Shown here: in pieces, positions 24,747-36,409 of the stretch
Layout of the letters: each line of letters begins with the position of its first letter
Numbering within the stretch: the stretch's first letter is position 1
DNA from: Loxodes magnus
Lineage: Eukaryota; Ciliophora; Karyorelictea; Loxodida; Loxodidae
Assembly (NCBI GenBank): GCA_946699065.1
Contig: CAMPDV010002457.1
Coordinates: 1-64,000, forward strand
Length of the DNA: 64,000 nt
Direction of reading: 5' to 3'
Notes under the pieces: model-generated
Seen by the model: the letters and a program-made list of their open reading frames with translations, nothing else
What the model was told of the DNA's origin: nothing
Databases searched by the model: none
Translations under genes and position numbers: made by a program

Positions 24747-25755
24747 ATGGCTGGCTTCAAGAAGGGTTTTCTTAACACCTCCTTAGAACAGGAGAGAAAA
24801 CCAGAAGCAAATACTCTCACCACATCTTCTTCAACTTAACGCTCTTCTTAATAAAAATAACCGGAACTTTCTATTAGATTAGAAGAACTTATAAAAAATA
24901 CTAACTCCTACAATTAAAATAAAGCGGATCCCTTCCATCAAAAGACAAATAAGAACTGAGATAAAAATTCAGAACAGAAAAATTAACACAACTCTCAACA
25001 CCTCCATTGAAAACTGAAAAAAGAGACCATTCAACTGAATCGATAAAAATAATAACGAAAAAATAAAAAATAAACGAAGAAGGTAAAGTACGATAATTCA
25101 ATATAGATCCTATTACCTTTGATTTAGACAATACCGAAATAGAACAAATGGACTCTGAGTAGATGAAACAGCTGATTCATCAATTTATTAGAAACATAAA
25201 AAAACTTGAAGAGGAAATAAATTCCCAGAAGGAAGAGATGTTTGTATTAAGTCAAGATTTAATAAATCATGAAGATGATGATGAAGCCCATATGGTAGAC
25301 TGAAGAGCTAAAGCCGGAGTTTATGAGCAAATGACAAGTTTAAAGAATGATATCTGAGTAATGCAAGAGCAAGACGAGAAAACTGAGTAAAATTAGATTC
25401 TAGACTCAAATTAATGAAGAAAACCTGTAGAAGCCTTCATAAGGAACTCCAATGGAAATAGAGAAACAAGAAAAGACATTTCCGAGAGTAAGAAAAAGAT
25501 GTTATATTTGCAACAGCACTTGACATTTATGGAGGAAATGTCCCCAATAGAAAAAGATAAGAATGAATATCTGGAGAAATATTAAATAATAGCAACTGAA
25601 GTAGCGAGCGATGAAATTCTTCCCATCGGGAAATGGTAAAATCTGAAAAAAAATTCTCAACTCCGATTATTCAAAAGAGAGAAGTCAAGGAAAAGGAACA
25701 ATGCAAGGAACGAACATGCAGGAAAGGAGATCATATATATTTAAAACTTCAATTA
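24747..25755 (+). CDS. Gag/ORF1-like protein with CCHC zinc knuckle (left arm)
   Basis: It begins MAGFKKGFLNTSLEQ, is followed by Ser/Thr/Gln-rich sequence and a long coiled coil (IRNIKKLEEEINSQKEEM), then a zinc knuckle at 25500-25541 with spacing C-x2-C-x4-H-x4-C. The residue before the His is Trp encoded by TGA. The coiled coil and the knuckle lie in different frames, so at least one frameshift is present. Zinc knuckles of this spacing bind nucleic acid and are typical of retroelement Gag/ORF1 proteins. Two partial copies (21020, 34280) show it is a repeated element. It interrupts a kelch gene. It mirrors 46678-47686. Confidence 0.6.
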
Positions 25756-25760
25756 AGTCG

Positions 25761-26258
25761 GAAGGCGAACATTTATTTTAATGTTTTAATGATTTAATAT
25801 TTTATCTTGGCATGAAACTTATCAAACAGGTTAATGTGAAGTTTATGATATCAGAACTAAAGCCCTAATAATATCTCATCTATATTAGGATCAGTATCTC
25901 TTTTCGAATGTGCAGCAAATTTTCCCTTTATGGTCTGGTCACTTACAATATCATCATATCATTGTTTTACGATAGTGAATATAATTTAATAGGTTTTTGC
26001 TCTACGTTCATAGAGTCTTTCATTCACATATTTGTAAGAAATATGTTTTCCCTCAGCTCCGTGAATTAATTAAATTTAGTTTCTAATTGCTTTATTCTCT
26101 TACTTCTGAATATTCATTTTCATTTTTTATCCTTAAGTGTTAGAAATCAGGTATGTATTTTTCCTTCGAGTTCTTGTTCATATCTTTAAAGTCTAAAATT
26201 TTCTCTTGCATATTCTTAAGTTCTCGAAGTATAGTTTGCTAATTTTAGTTTGGTTAAA
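25761..26258 (-). CDS. Unrecognised ORF, paralogue of 6385-7084 (left arm)
   Basis: Mirror of 46175-46672. It lies tail-to-tail with the ORF1-like gene at 24747-25755. Confidence 0.4.
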
Positions 26259-26604
26259 TAAATACAATTTAGAAGAAACTTTCCGCAAGAACATTTCCAT
26301 AATGTTCTAATAGATGAAAACTAAAATAGCTTATATTTTATAATTATGATATTTTCTTCACTAGCTCTAAAATTATAACTAATATTTTTTGAGAAATCTA
26401 ATTAAATTAAAAAACCTTGTCAATCTTAAAATATTTAATATATATATTTATTAAGGCAGTTTCTATTAAAAATTATTACAAAAGATAATCTCTTTGTACT
26501 TTTAAATCAATTTATTTATTTATTTCTAAGAAATGCTATGATAAAATAAATATTATGAATTTCCTAGTTAATCTTAATTTACTCAAAAAAATCATATTTG
26601 TAAT

Positions 26605-26860
26605 CACCAAAAGAATGGTGGCAGCAAGATTTTTAATTGTCTGATTATATCTCTAATCTAAGAGAGTCCACTAGTTGGATCTAAGATCTTGAAGCCAAAT
26701 TCGGTAGGAATTTGAGGCCTACGATTTTGAAGTATATATTCATTATTAATGATAGCCCCTTGTTTCAAAACTTGATGTTCAAAATATCCCCGTCAAGTCC
26801 ACAAGAGACCATTTAGAGAAAGCAGCACGGCGAGAGCTTAGTTATCATAAAAGATTGAAA
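26605..26860 (+). mobile_element. SINE-like repeat, family 2 (left arm)
   Basis: An island of raised G+C containing CTTGAAGCC...TCGGTAG, AAATATCCCCGTC and TTTAGAGAAAGCAGC blocks that recur in the same order in other family 2 copies. It mirrors 45573-45828, with some substitutions near its edge. Confidence 0.5.
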
Positions 26861-26864
26861 GGTA

Positions 26865-27848
26865 ATAATTAATAATAAATTTCATATAATAGCTAAATTA
26901 AAAGGATTAGAACTTTATTAATTTTCTCTCTAAAGAACATTGAATTTCCAAACTCTGATAATCTTTAGTACTAAGGAAATAAGTATAAAATAATTTAAAT
27001 AATAGCTTTAAATATCTTCTACCATATCTATATTAAATAGAGTAAATACTATTTTAATATACTAAATATATATCTAATTAAACTATTCTAATATTATATA
27101 ATACAAAATATTAAACATACATTAAATCTCTTATCTATATTTTAAAATAAAACATACTTTAATTATATTAAAACTTATCTTATTATTTTATGCTTTTATA
27201 TATACTTTTAATATAATCAAAAAACCCTAAAGAAATACAAAGAAAATATAATAAAAGGAGTAAAGAAAGAAAATAGTAAGAATGTACTCGTAAAGGATCA
27301 CTTCTATAGCAGATTCTACTCATTTACTCCAATCTAGGAAGATGATTAACGCCCTTTTCCCAGCAGGAGGTTTCGATGACGCTTCGGAAAGAAGTGGTTC
27401 TGACTAGATAATTATCAAAAATAAACAAAAGAAACAAAATTATAAATAAAATGTAATAAAAATAGTATAAATTAAAATTAATCCTAAAATAAGATAATTT
27501 ATTATTTATAGTATTTATAATAAATATCTTTACTGAATGTATTATATGTAGTAGAAAAATTACTAATTTATTTAGCATACTTTTTAAGATACAAAACTAA
27601 TTAATAAAAATAAACTTTATCAATCAAAATTACACCTTAAATATATTTAAGAATTGCTAGGCCTCACTTTTAAACTATTTCTATGAGTTTTGGGTCACTG
27701 AGTTCTTAATTGACTCTGACTTATTAAATACAATACTGTAAATAGGTTTTAACTTTCTATTGGTTTCAAAGTGTCGAAAACCTATTTTTTCATCTCTTAA
27801 GAAAAAATTAATTAAAAGCATGAATTTTGTCTAAATTCAGCATAAAAA
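26865..27848. other. AT-rich stretch with a short less AT-rich patch (left arm)
   Basis: Mostly featureless. A patch at about 27325-27410 is richer in G+C and nearly identical in both arms, but I could not identify it. The standard-code ORF over it is low-complexity. Confidence 0.4.
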
Positions 27849-28762
27849 ATGCAAGCAGAAAATAATTTAATAAGTTCTCTTTTTCTTAGAAAGATCTTAA
27901 GGTAACTTCCATTTATTAAATTTTGGCAAAGCTTGGTATTGGAATTGATAAATATGAAATATGTTATAATCTTAGTAATTAAATTAATTTAGCAAGTTTA
28001 ACTACAATGTGCTTAAATACTAAGGTAAAAAATAAATATAGTGATAATAAGTAAAAATTTACAGAAGAGCCAATCGATATCAAGGAGATTGGTATTTATA
28101 ATACTTTTATAGAGCAAACTTCAGAAGATACTTTAATAATATGAGGAGTTTAGAATGTACAATAATAAAGGTTTATTATTCACTCTAATAATAAAATTGG
28201 AAATTATGAGATGTAACATAAAAGATATTTTTCATAAGACTAGATTCAATAAAAGTTGCTTATATTTTATCAAAAGTACAATAATAAGGTGATAGAGAAG
28301 AATGTGAGATCTTCAACACAAGTACTAAATCTTTTAGAAATATTTAGAAGATTAAAGAGCCAGTGTTTATTTTTAGATGAGACTAAGCTAATTAAAATAT
28401 TTTTACTTTTGGAGGATGAAATTTTGAAAAATATGATTGAAATTTAATTTAAATGTATGATTAATTAAGAAAAGAGTGAAATATAAGTAACTAAGTAATA
28501 ACTAGAAAGGTTTAGACTTTTGCTATTTTTATTCCTAAACTATAATCCTTTCTCATATACTCTAATAACAATGCTATTGATACTACTATATTTGATTTTA
28601 AGGAAATTAAAATTAAAGGAGAGAATTATTTAGTAAATAGATATGTTGATTATACTTAGCCATTATTAAGCAGAAGTATAGTTTTCTAATATAAAAGTGA
28701 TAATGGATTATTTGGTTGCTATTTAAGTAGTGAAAGATGGATTGAACTTTGAGAGCGTAATA
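27849..28762 (+). pseudogene. Diverged kelch copy K5 (left arm)
   Basis: The start region (MQAENNLISSLFLRKIL) and segments such as KLGIGIDKYEIC and the blade with IENYxMQ-like spacing align with the kelch family, at clearly lower similarity than the other copies. Frame changes are needed to follow the alignment. Unlike K1-K4 its orientation in the left arm is plus. It mirrors 43669-44582. A long coil-rich stretch follows immediately and may have been part of the same gene. Confidence 0.5.
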
Positions 28763-28931
28763 TCAAATAACTCTTATATTCCTATTAATGAATTAATTCT
28801 GAAATAGATATAGATATAGTTTCATATGAAGGTATGTATATTAAAGCATCTCTTTATAATTTACAAAGCTAATTTTTTAGTTTGATTAGCTAGGTTTTGC
28901 TAATGTAAAGTTATTTTGCGTGATTAAGCAA

Positions 28932-29970
28932 TTATTTGCATATGGAAGAAGTTTAAAAGCTAAGCACTGATAATCTTTATTTTATTAATCTTGCAAAGCC
29001 TTGAAAGTTAGTTGAAGGATTTTAAATTTATATAGTGATCGTCTAGAATTAATTGGATCATAAGAAGATAGAAAAAGGTTATTTAAACTGGATCTATTAG
29101 ATATTAGAATAAGAGTTGAATTATTGAGAGAGGAGTTTGAATATAGTAGATAGAAAGTGCATATAAAATAAAACTTAAAATACTTATTAAAGATGTAACT
29201 AATCAAATTAGTGAAAAGTATAAGGAAGAATAAAGGATTCATCTATCTTCAAAGAAATAGGATTAAATGGAATAATTAATTATTAACAACAAAAGCATCT
29301 TTACATAGGCATATTCTACCTCAGAAGAAAACTTCGAAAATAGGTAAAGTCAGATTTCCATTAGCAAGCATTTGAGATCTTTAAAAATGAAAAATTGAAC
29401 TTTAAGCAGATAATAAAATTAATATTAAAATTGCAAGAAGAGATCAAGAATTTAAAGGAAAATGTAAGATATATGGAATACTTTAGCAAATAGAAAGAAA
29501 TAAATATATGTCTTAGGAAGATATTTAAAAGTCTTATGAAGTAAGCAATAAAACAAAATAGTCAATCTATATCCAACCTTAGAAGATAGAATTACAAATT
29601 TTATAAATAAATAGAAAATTAAACATTAAAAAGAAATATCTTATTAATTGAAGGACAAGTCAATCTAATATATATAGAATGTAATTAATTTCTAAATTAG
29701 AAAAGGAGGAAGAAATAATTCTAAAAATGTAATTTAGCGAAAATACCTATATAGGAGATACAAAGAGTTTTTTATATTCAATAATAAATCATTATAAAGA
29801 CTAGAAAAAGTAAAAAACATTAAAAGATAATAATGAAGAAGAATGAGAAGAGAATAAGAACAGCTTTACTGCAATAATCTAGGAGAAGTTTATAGAAATA
29901 AAACATTTAATTAAAAATAAAAATAATAAAGACTTAAAGAATGATTTAATCTATAAGTAAGCATAATAAA
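28932..29970 (+). CDS. Coil-rich coding stretch of unknown function (left arm)
   Basis: Two overlapping frames both look protein-like for hundreds of codons. One contains KLEKEEEIILKMQFSE and ENKNSFTAIIQEKF. The other contains MEEVQKLSTDNLYFINLAKP, then KLILKLQEEIKNLKENV. Both use TAA/TAG as Gln and TGA as Trp. Base composition alone cannot decide which is real. It follows kelch copy K5 on the same strand, so a kelch protein with a C-terminal coiled coil is possible. It mirrors 42461-43499. Confidence 0.35.
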
Positions 29971-30054
29971 ATTAACGAAGGAAAGCTAATTATCAAAAGA
30001 ACTAAATAAGATTTTAAAATATTGGAAAAAGATTTATTAAATTTTTATTTTGAT

Positions 30055-30130
30055 TTCAGACAATGGAATTTGGTCTAAACGAAGTGGAAATTCCTTCAAG
30101 CAGAAATACTAGCCACTATACTACCTAGGA
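30055..30130 (-). tRNA. tRNA-Glu-like sequence, probably pseudo (left arm)
   Basis: Mirror of 42301-42376, with more differences between arms than their surroundings. The 5' half keeps the D-arm/A-box pattern GTATAGTGGCTAGTAT, but the T-arm does not fold. Confidence 0.35.
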
Positions 30131-30233
30131 TCTTATAATATATTCTATAAAAAGTTTAAATATAACTTAAGTTTATAAAATGTAATAAAAAAGTTTATAA
30201 GATATAAATAATAATTTAATATATATATTATAA

Positions 30234-30307
30234 GCCTCCGTAGCTCAATAGGTTAGAGCGTTTGGCTGTTAACCAAAAGGTCGGTGGTTCAAGTCCACCC
30301 GGTGGCG
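30234..30307 (+). tRNA. tRNA-Asn (GTT), left arm copy
   Basis: A 74-base cloverleaf. Acceptor GCCTCCG pairs with CGGTGGC (one U-U mismatch at 4-69). The D-arm is GCTC/GAGC. The anticodon stem TTTGG/CCAAA holds loop CTGTTAA with anticodon GTT. The T-arm is GGTGG-TTCAAGT-CCACC, and the discriminator is G. A and B boxes are intact, no CCA is encoded and no intron is present. It is identical to the copy at 42124-42197 on the opposite strand. A T-run follows within ten bases, suitable as a Pol III terminator. Confidence 0.95.
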
Positions 30308-30467
30308 TTTTTTAGATATCATTTAAAAGTTTTGATGTAAAAATATTTATTTTAGATAAAGAAATATGTGAGTAATAAGGTTGATGTAGAAAAGTCTCAT
30401 AAATATTTTTGCAATAATGACTTAAGATTTTTGTATTGTTTAAATATCGGAAAAATAAAAGAAAAAT

Positions 30468-30535
30468 TCAGAGGCCGGGGATTGAAACTGGGTCGTCTGG
30501 GAGACAGGCAAGTTCTAGTTGTTCAATTTCCATCA
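30468..30535 (-). tRNA. tRNA-Glu-like sequence with B box, probably pseudo (left arm)
   Basis: Mirror of 41896-41963. It has a B-box-like GTTTCAATCCC. The anticodon loop reads TCTCCC here against TCTCAC in the right arm, so position 37 is changed. Confidence 0.3.
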
Positions 30536-30815
30536 TTATTGGTGCTTATTATTGATTCGCTTCTTTTCGATCTTATTATTTATGAACAAAAATGCATTTT
30601 TCATTTTAAAAACTTCCTTCTTTTGCTGTTCTCCTAGGATTTCTATACCCCCATTGATCTTTAAAAGTTACTCTTGTTTAATCTATGATTCTTTATGGGG
30701 ATAGTCAACATTTATCCCTTGAAAAATTTTAACTCTTTCTATATAAATAATTTTGATAAAATTTATATTTAAAATATTTAGAGTAAATATGTTCTTTATT
30801 AAAGTCTAAATGTAC

Positions 30816-31736
30816 TTAACTTTCTCAAAGTTTAGTCCAATTTTCACTTCTTAAATCGTAACTTAACAGTGAATCATCACTTCTGTATTAATAAACTAGA
30901 TTTAAACTTCTTATTGGCTAAGTATTATCACTATGAGTACTCACTGGATATTTTTAACCTTTAACTTATATTGTTTTAAAATCGAATATTTAAGTATCTA
31001 TAGAGTTAAGATTAGAATAAATAAGATAAGACTTTATTTAAGGAATAAAAATAGCTGAAGTTTATATCTTTCTTGTTATTACTTAATCACATATAATCCA
31101 TTCGTTTCTTCTTTAATCGAATATTTATATTGTATCTTGGCCTCCTTTTTTATTATTTCAACCTCCGAAAATATAAATTTTTAAATAACTTTAATCACAT
31201 CCAAACAGATTTACTGGGTTTTTAATTGGCTAAATGTTTCTAAAATTTTTACTGCTTATATCGAAAACTTCGCACTCAATTATGTCATCGTCATATGTTC
31301 CAGATAGAATGTAAATTAAGTTTCTTTTATTGAATTTAGTTTTGTGGAAGTATCTTTAGAATTGCATCTAATAATTCTCAATTTTATCTTTGGAGTATAT
31401 ATCAAATCTCTTTTAGTCAATTTACTATGTACCTGATAAGATTAAAGCATTTGAGGTTATTTATTCTATTGAAGTGGTATGATAATAAAGGCTCTAAATA
31501 TCAGTCTATTCTTCTGAAAATTGTTAGGCTTTAATGTTATAATTCTTTCTTATATTTGAATTATATTTAAAAGTAACTATATTTCCAAAGTTTTATTAAT
31601 GTAGATTAGAGCAAATTTCATATTTAACAATTCCTATTCCAAACTTAGATAGAATTTAGCTATCTTGACTGCATTAGATTGATCTTAAAAGTTTTCTAAG
31701 GTAAAGAATTTTAATGCATTAGTTTTCGCTTAGCAT
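30816..31736 (-). CDS. Kelch-repeat protein, copy K4 (spacer, left side)
   Basis: 921 bases from ATG to terminal TAA, exactly the length of intact copies K3, so the frame is probably open throughout. It lies just inside the inner edge of the left arm. The same 3' flank (ATATAAATAATTTTGATAAA type) as K3 follows it. Confidence 0.65.
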
Positions 31737-31809
31737 TTTATTTATAATTTTAAAACTTAATAATCACTTAAATAAAATCCACGTAATAATACATCATTTA
31801 TAGTTCAGA

Positions 31810-32765
31810 ATAATTAGAAATATTAAATTAAACTTAGTTTAATTAATTTTTTTTCTAATATAAACATTTACTTTCTTTTTAATTTTTAACACTTTTCTAG
31901 CTTTATTTTAAAAGAACAGTATAATTTTTCTGTAATATAGTGCCAAATTAAATATAATAAAAACTAATTAATAAAGCTTAAAATTGAATATTTATATATT
32001 CTTTTAAAGCTCATTAAATCTTTTTACTACTCTTAAATTTTAAACCTTTTAAATAATAATAAATAAAATAATTATTATCTAAGTATTTTAATTAAATCTA
32101 ATTGTCTTTAAAAATTACTATTTAGCTATTATAAACATAACTGCTTTTAGTAATTATATAATATAGATAATATATTATAATAATAGTAAGTAATTATTAT
32201 TATCTTATAACTTTTTATTTTATACATTATTTATTTATTTTTTATATATTTCATAAGTAGAAATTAATTTATTTCTATTCACTCTAATATAGAAAAGTTA
32301 TATTCAAGTTATAATTACAAGATTAAGTATTTCCTAAATATGCATAAATCTTTAAGTATTTAGAACTTTAAAATAGTTTTACTATTTTGTTATTGCTTAT
32401 TCAGTTAAGTAAATTACTAAATAAACCCTATGTTTTTGCATAAGCAATATAGTTATATTAATAAATAAAGTTTATTTAAATATGTAAAACTAGATGAAGT
32501 TAGGTTTACTTATTTTGTTAGTTTATTTTAACTTTTATTTATTTACTTTTAGTTTAATTTCTAAATTCTCTAATATATAAATAAATATTTAAAGGTTTAA
32601 ATAAAGAAATTAATTTTAGATTAGTATCTTAATTATAATATATATCTAATTTAATTCTTAATAAAATATTACAAAATTATAATTATTTATTTTACTTTTA
32701 TAATCCTTTTGGAAATTAATATAATACCATTAAACATTTTAATAAACAGTAATTTAACTTTATTT
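31810..32765. other. AT-rich stretch, nothing supported
   Basis: No motif or repeat member recognised in the spacer between kelch copy K4 and the next SINE. Confidence 0.4.
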
Positions 32766-32769
32766 ATAA

Positions 32770-33058
32770 TTTAAATAGGGTGCACCTTATCTTTTAAGGT
32801 TGAGAGAAGAATTCCCCAGAGTTGAACTGACTGAGAACCAACCTCTTCTAAATGTTGGACCTGACTAATTTCTTCATCATGGGTTGGAAATTTCCTGTAA
32901 TCGCCTGTTGGCATCCTGTTCTTTGGTGATTTTGAACCGCAACCTTGCCCACAATTAGAAGAGAGAATGCTTTGGGAATATTGGAGACTGAAGAGACTTA
33001 TAAATTGACTTTTTTAAAGAGATGTGTCCTATTATAGGGCTACGCACCCTTAAATATA
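32770..33058 (+). mobile_element. SINE-like element with LINE-type 3' hairpin
   Basis: An island of raised G+C ending AAAGAGATGTGTCC...GGGCTACGCACCC followed by ATATAATT, a form of the shared hairpin. It contains TTTGGTGAT...CGCAACC...GC, in common with the element at 54967-55298. Confidence 0.6.
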
Positions 33059-33284
33059 ATTTTTTAATATAAATCTAAGCATTTAAATTTTTAATTTTAT
33101 TAACTTAAAAATAAGCCTAAATATTTTATTAATATCAGAAAAAAGTAACACTGATATTGTAGAAAATTTGGTTATACTAAAAATAGTTTTAAAAAAGATA
33201 ATAACAAGAAAATTAAATTTATACAATCAATTAGTAATAATATATAATATAATATTTTACTTAAAGCTTTAAAAAAGCGTTTTG

Positions 33285-33965
33285 ATTTCCCCAGAATTTT
33301 CAAACTGTTTGAAGCAGCCCAGATTTATACATGGTTGATTTCCACAGTCTTTTTGATGAGGAAGACTATCTAGAAACTTATTTTCGTATGAGATTCATTA
33401 AAAAAAATTTCTTTTATACACTTCTTATTTTGTAAGGTATATTCTTATTATTTCTTTTAATGTTTTTGCTTCCTCCTATTTTTATTATTGTAATAAGGGT
33501 ATCTAATCTAAATTGATCTCTTATAAATCTTGATATTAAAGAGCTAGTACGTGTGATAATTAATTTAAATTAGCTTCTATTTCCATTTTTACATATTAAG
33601 ATGGTGGAAGTTAATTCTGAAATCAGATTTATTCTCGTAATACGATTTCATTTTATTAATAAATCTTTAATTTAATCAATTTCAATGTTTAGTTGAACAT
33701 AATTGGCTAAAATTTCTCTTGTCTAATTGGAAAGATTAAAGATTGTTTCCTCTTGTTTAAATATTACTTATTTAAAGTTTTCAATTTTTTCCTTTTCTAG
33801 ATTATCAGGTTCGATGTTTGCTAGTTTGCTTGCCTTAAGAAGATGATGCAGATCTTGATTAATCAATAGCCTACAGTTTTTATTTTTAGATCTTAAGGGT
33901 TTTTCTTCTAACCTTCTTGATTTATCCTTTGGTATGATATTATCTTATATTAAATTCCATTTTTT
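33285..33965 (-). CDS. Coiled-coil ORF of unknown function
   Basis: About 225 codons in one frame, hydrophilic, with PKDKSRRLEEKPLRSK near the start and an amphipathic helix (QTREILANYVQLNIEIDQIK) near the middle. TGA occurs once at a Trp-like place (LLIKWNR). No ATG is clearly the start. Its composition resembles the coiled-coil ORF family A and the ORF at 6385-7084. It may be another ORF1-like remnant. Confidence 0.4.
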
Positions 33966-34279
33966 AATCAATTAGTTATTATTGTACTCCAAGCGGAATA
34001 TTATTAGAAAGAAAGCGTGTAGAAGGGATTAAATTTTGAAAAACATAGCATTTGCATAATAAAGTAGGAATGAATAAATGCTAGACAGTGAACTTGACTG
34101 AAGCAAGATTCCAATAATAAAAAAATGTTAAATAAGAACGAATAGATATTACTTTAAGGAAAGCGATTAAGACAAAGACTTGAAATTAAAAATCTGTCAA
34201 AACAATTAAACTTCAATGCAGTGATATCTTTTTAAAGGCGGAATAGCAATAATTAATTATTACTATAAAAAAATAAAAA

Positions 34280-34460
34280 ATGATTAACTTCAAGAAAGGC
34301 TTTATACCACCTCCTCAAAGTAGATGAAAAAATCTGAAGCACTTTCTTCTACCACTTCTTAATTTTAATTAGTCCAAGCTTCTTTATTACGAATGGAAAT
34401 TAGACTCATAACACAAGCACTCAGACTACACAGAACCAAATTCACAGATGAATGAACATG
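34280..34460 (+). pseudogene. 5' fragment of MAGF-type ORF1 element
   Basis: It starts ATGATTAACTTCAAGAAAGG, matching the start of the element at 24747 (F-K-K-G-F kept), and continues about 150 bases with Ser/Thr-rich similarity before stopping at a SINE. Confidence 0.45.
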
Positions 34461-34476
34461 ATATAAATAAATAATG

Positions 34477-34800
34477 AGATTATTGAGGGCGTAGCACCTC
34501 AATCACGCCCAGCTCTTTAATAAAGATTTTTAAAGTTAAAAAAATTCTTTGCTGAAATCTTCTACAGTGCTAGCATTCCCTTGTGAGTTTTTTCTTCTAT
34601 AGGGCCACGATCGTAATGCTACCCTAAGAGACCTTAGTATCTGGCATCTTTTATCATGAATGCTATTTGATGCCTCTTCAATCTTGGCTTTTCTTCTCTA
34701 TCTCCTACAAAGATTTTTGATTGGTTCTTCGTCCATGGTTACTTCCTGGTGCTAGAGTATAAGTCAGCTTCAGTTGGAAGAAGCTCCTCCTTATTTATTT
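34477..34800 (-). mobile_element. SINE-like element, family 1, with LINE-type 3' hairpin
   Basis: Closely related to 12891-13190 and 59752-60050. On the minus strand it begins near CTTCCAACTGAAGCTGAC, carries GAGGCATCAAATAG and TCTCTTAGGGTAGCATTACG, and ends AGAGCTGGGCGTG...GAGGTGCTACGCCCTC then AATAATC. It sits head-to-head with the LINE. Confidence 0.7.
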
Positions 34801-34977
34801 ATATATAATAATACACTCAACGGGAAAAGGATATCATTTTATCTATAATTGGATAGACTTCAATAAAAGGAAGAGCATAAAATAAGAAAAGAATGAAATG
34901 GTAAAAAAAATCACAACCTAAGCAATAATTTAACAAAAAGTGAACAAACTATTTCAGCTAACGTACCTGAAGACTAA

Positions 34978-35635
34978 ATGGTAAGAATCTACTAAAATGA
35001 ATATGATGATCTATCAGATATGACGACCGTAGTTTATTTTAACCACTATCTGGAATATACTGATTTAGTAGAGAAAAAAGTCAAAGACGAAGAAGTGACT
35101 TAGGAATCAAATATGGAGCGAGTATGGACAAGCATGGCCAAATTAATTGCTACAAAAAACGGAATAGTATATTTGGACTTCAATGATGAAAAAGACACTA
35201 GCAATTCGTTTAATTCAGGAAATGAACATTCAAAGGTGTTAGATTTTTCCTATTCAAGCAAGAAACTAATTAGAAAACTTTGGCATTCATAACTACCCAG
35301 TTTACTTCAAAATAAACGAATATTTAAGCACGAAGGAAGTAATGGAGAAAATGAGGTAATATGAAAAACCTAGAGGTATAGCATACATATCCAAGCACAA
35401 AAATGCTAACAGGTAATAGTGTAGTGTACTTAGATTTACAGGATATAGATGAAGTAAAGAGGATATCAGAAGTAATAGACCTGAATGGAAACAAAATGAA
35501 AAAGCACCCAGTAAATTTTATCTGCTATCTATGCAAATTGAAAAGGCACACCGACCAACAATGTAGAAGGGTGGAAGCTGCAAAAACGAAAATACTACAT
35601 GCAAGAGAATTAGAGATGCATGAAAGATAAAATTA
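34978..35635 (+). pseudogene. LINE ORF1 (Gag-like, CCHC zinc knuckle)
   Basis: From ATG at 34978 the frame reads MVRIYQNEYDDLSDM and on to about 35280. Two frameshifts later (NYPVYFKINEYLSTKEV, then SVVYLDLQDIDEV) it reaches a zinc knuckle C-x2-C-x4-H-x4-C at about 35520-35565. The knuckle binds nucleic acid in retroelement ORF1/Gag proteins. Gln codons include TAA and TAG. Confidence 0.75.
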
Positions 35636-36409
35636 ACAATAAAAAAGCCAGATTTAAAAGCAAATAAGAGGATAATTGAAGAAGGAGAATAAATGATTAT
35701 AGAGGAAGCAAGGGAAGAAGAGAAGAAAATAATTTGAGGAGAATAGAAAAATTATTAAAACAACTAAACAATCAAATAATAAAAATAATTTTTATGCTAA
35801 ATGAATAAATAATTATTATTTTTCATCAAAAATGGAATTGGACATATGTAAGGTAGAAGAATAAAGAAATATTCAAAAACTAAACGAAATAGAAAGCAAT
35901 CAACTATATAATAAGATATAATATAAAAAATCAGAGAAAAGGATAGGATAAGTGATGGTAAAAACGCTAAACCCTAATAGAAGAAATAAGAAACAAAAAA
36001 ATAGGGTAATGGAGTATGTAAGGAAAAGCTTAAATAAAGAAAAAAAGTAAAAAGAAATAGAACAAGTTTAAGAAGAAAAATAATAAAATACAAGATAAAA
36101 TTGAGTAAGAAGCAAACTGAAACAAACTTTAATTAGAATTTACTATGATAAGAAAATAAAATAAACAATTATCCAACAACAATTAATTAATAGGAAAAGG
36201 CAAAAGAAGAAGACTAGAATAAATAAGAAGAAGGAAAAGATAGATAATAAGTGGAAAAAGATAAAAAAGGGGAAAGAATTAATAATGAAAATAATATAGA
36301 AGCAGAGAATGATAGATAGGATGAAAGAAAGGTGGAGAAGGAAGATGAATAAAATGAAGAAAGTGGTGATGAATCAGCAGAGGAGATGAGTGAAAAAAGA
36401 AGAATAAGA

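Larger units (their letters stand above)
8965..30709 (+). repeat. Left arm of giant palindrome
   Basis: Read as reverse complement, this segment follows the right arm (41722-64000) base by base with scattered substitutions and small indels. Anchors are tRNA-Asn (30234-30307 with 42124-42197), an ORF (15494-15796 with 57143-57445) and a kelch gene (19229-20149 with 52789-53709). The inner edge is sharp: after a GGGG at 30697 similarity fades within about ten bases. The outer edge is set only by the end of the window. Confidence 0.95.

Noticed and set aside
27324..27578. 84-codon standard ORF identical in both arms
   Set aside because: Identity is expected from the palindrome; the translation is mostly Ile/Phe/Tyr/Leu low-complexity with no motif.
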